21,907 nt of DNA, taken from NCBI GenBank assembly GCA_025450555.1, contig JANWHF010000163.1, forward strand, positions 1 through 21,907. The letters run 5' to 3'. The notes beneath the pieces were generated by a model, which was given only the letters and a program-made list of their open reading frames with translations, did not search any database and was not told the DNA's origin. This DNA is from Tepidisphaeraceae bacterium (GTDB lineage: Bacteria; Planctomycetota; Phycisphaerae; Tepidisphaerales; Tepidisphaeraceae). The translations under genes and the position numbers were made by a program. Positions 20,261-21,907 of this stretch are shown piece by piece (within the stretch, counting starts at the first letter, position 1; the number at the start of each line of letters is the position of its first letter).

Positions 20261-21907
20261 CTAATGGTTATCCTTGTCTGAGCCGCGCAACATATGAAGT
20301 TTGGAATCGCCGGTGAGGTAGTAAAAACCACCTTCGACCGGCTGCCACGCCGGAAGCACACCGGCTGGGTCGGCAATGCGCTCGACATAATCGAGCAGGC
20401 CACTTTCAGCGGGATTCTCGGCTGACACTGGGGTGCGGCGAATCAGATAAAGCCGATAAGCGGCCGAAAGCTTGGCATTCACATCCGCCTGGCCGGCGTC
20501 CGCATCAGAAGTCTCTTGCGCGATGACAGCGAGATATTTCTGACTCGCATCGATATGACGGACATTCTCGAAGTTAGTCCCATTTTGAGCGCCGGGGGCA
20601 TCGTCTTCAAGCTCGGACCAGGTCTCGGCCGGGCGATCGAGATTGTACGCGTACAACACGCGGGGCGACGCCAGATAAAGGTGCGGCCCCACCAGTTTCA
20701 CGAGCACATTCCAGCTCTTGCCCGCGACCAGCTTTCGGTCCACCGTCTGATCGCCTTGTTTTGCCTTATCGTTGTCGGCGTTGGCGTCAGCCTCCTGATC
20801 CGAAAGCTTGAAGCGCAGTTTGACCGGCTGGCCGGTTTCCAGCGAATAAATATTGACGAACTTTTCCGATCCGGCGTCGGCCAGTGCCAGGATACGACCC
20901 TCGGAAATCTGCAATTGATCGGGCTGAGTCGCGCCCACGAACGGCGGCGGGCCATTTCCATTATCGGCGTTTTCCCGGTCGGTCGAATCGGGCCAGGGCT
21001 TATACAGATCCTTCAGGCAGATCCGATCGGGCAGCGTGTAGACCAGCGTTCCATCCACCGCCAGCGCCAAATTCACCGGCACCATGCCGTTCTGCGCGCT
21101 GAAATTCTTGGTGCATCGCAGCAGTCCGCTGGAGGTATCGAGCGCGGCAAGACGAACCCCCGTTTCACTGGTGATCTTGACGACGGTGAAATCCTCGTTG
21201 GCCACAAGCCGGTCGATCGGCCGGTCGCTCAGGCGAGCCTGCCAATTGATATGGCCGGTCGGTATTTCCGCGGCCAAAATCCGGCCGTGGCTTGTCGTGA
21301 TTAGAACGTGATCACTGACGATTTTCACTTCACCGATCTGCTCGGGGGCATTGGCCGCCGCGCGCGGGAGTACTGGGTTGATTACTCCGCCGATTCCCGG
21401 CATCGGCACGCCGCGCGCCATGTTCATCCGCATTCTGCGGTCCTGGCGAATCCAGACTTGGCCGTTTTGCAGGATGACGACTTCGCCGTTGATCCGTGGC
21501 TGAACCTGAGCGTTGGAATCATCGAGCCGCGCAATCTCCATTTGCGGCATCCCCGTCAGGTCGATTCGCCAGGCAACGCGGCCGTCGGGGTGCAGGCAGG
21601 TCATCTGCGACGAACCCCAGACGAGCAGGGCATCATCCGACCAGCCACAATGTGTCGGCGTTTCCTTCAGTGCATCGCTCGACAGGAGTGGCGAAATCTG
21701 GCCGGCGGCAAAGACCAGCAGCTTATGGTCCGTTGACCACGCCACGACACGATCGTTTCGCGAGCAGTCGCGATCGGGGGCCAGAAGGGCGGCAATGTTG
21801 TCAATTGTCGTCTGCGGTGACTGTGCATTAAAGGCGTGAAATACCTTATCGCCATGCGAACGAATGGGAATGGGAATGTGGAAGTCAGGCAGCGCCTTGC
21901 TGGCTTC
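20261..21907 (-). CDS. Large PQQ-like beta-propeller protein (partial, start beyond the right edge)
   Basis: The frame is open from the TAG at 20261-20263 to the end of the window, 548 residues without a stop. The last 54 codons at the window edge read convincingly as protein (PDFHIPIPIRSH, then DKVFHAFNAQSP), so an internal GTG at 21745 is not the true start. Blade-like strands recur (HPDGRVAWRIDL, NGQVWIRQDR, TGHINWQARL, DTSSGLLRCTKNF, NIYSLETGQPVKLRF, DSKLHMLRGS). A low-complexity stretch rich in Met/Pro/Gly/Asn occurs around MNMARGVPMPGIGG. The N-terminal domain and any signal are outside the window. It forms an operon with the smaller propeller gene downstream, suggesting the two work together in the periplasm. 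Confidence 0.8.
   Translation of the reverse strand, partial: EASKALPDFHIPIPIRSHGDKVFHAFNAQSPQTTIDNIAALLAPDRDCSRNDRVVAWSTDHKLLVFAAGQISPLLSSDALKETPTHCGWSDDALLVWGSSQMTCLHPDGRVAWRIDLTGMPQMEIARLDDSNAQVQPRINGEVVILQNGQVWIRQDRRMRMNMARGVPMPGIGGVINPVLPRAAANAPEQIGEVKIVSDHVLITTSHGRILAAEIPTGHINWQARLSDRPIDRLVANEDFTVVKITSETGVRLAALDTSSGLLRCTKNFSAQNGMVPVNLALAVDGTLVYTLPDRICLKDLYKPWPDSTDRENADNGNGPPPFVGATQPDQLQISEGRILALADAGSEKFVNIYSLETGQPVKLRFKLSDQEADANADNDKAKQGDQTVDRKLVAGKSWNVLVKLVGPHLYLASPRVLYAYNLDRPAETWSELEDDAPGAQNGTNFENVRHIDASQKYLAVIAQETSDADAGQADVNAKLSAAYRLYLIRRTPVSAENPAESGLLDYVERIADPAGVLPAWQPVEGGFYYLTGDSKLHMLRGSDKDNH

Overview
The window looks like a stretch of a fairly G+C-rich bacterial chromosome, most probably from the Planctomycetota and perhaps the Phycisphaerae side. 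That placement is inference. It rests on secreted PQQ-like beta-propeller proteins, a GxxExxY-family protein bounded by 'CACGGAG' dispersed repeats, irregular ribosome binding sites, and an enlarged prepilin peptidase. Housekeeping genes lie scattered among unrelated neighbours. No rRNA, tRNA, CRISPR array, transposase, integrase or phage gene is visible.

Layout. Positions 1-1483 hold the tail of an unidentified gene and a compact run of three unidentified small genes, one of them a membrane protein. A DinB-like gene (minus strand) and a GxxExxY gene (minus strand) follow; the latter lies between inverted copies of a 27-bp repeat. Next come a secreted Ig plus sorbosone-dehydrogenase-type propeller protein, an RNase HI with a C-terminal cysteine cluster, an APC permease fused to a UspA-like domain, an acyl-CoA desaturase and a cytosolic SleB-like hydrolase. 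Then come aspartate-semialdehyde dehydrogenase (asd), an NmrA-like reductase, tRNA pseudouridine synthase A (truA), an unidentified minus-strand gene, two related small lipoproteins, UMP kinase (pyrH, minus) and shikimate kinase (aroK). The right part has a prepilin peptidase, a LapA-domain protein, an OmpA/Pal-like lipoprotein and a two-gene minus-strand operon of beta-propeller proteins. The upstream gene of that operon runs off the right edge.

The most interesting material is between the genes. Five palindromic elements start with (G)TTTAGC and end with GCTAAA(C), at 1491-1575, 4793-4993, 14455-14521, 17874-17947 and 18766-18845. All five sit just downstream of stop codons, and they occupy three of the four convergent gene junctions. 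Three fold into a cloverleaf of outer stem plus three arms. Compensatory changes keep each arm self-complementary although arm 1 no longer matches arm 3. Three other dispersed hairpin families, built from short repeated words (CACGGAG, CGCCAAG, ACACAGAT), are also present. One of them brackets the GxxExxY nuclease-like gene like the ends of a small mobile cassette.

Metabolically, asd (aspartate-family amino acids), aroK (aromatic amino acids), pyrH (pyrimidine nucleotides) and truA (tRNA modification) are core functions. The lipoproteins, OmpA-like protein, LapA-like protein, prepilin peptidase and propeller proteins belong to the cell envelope.
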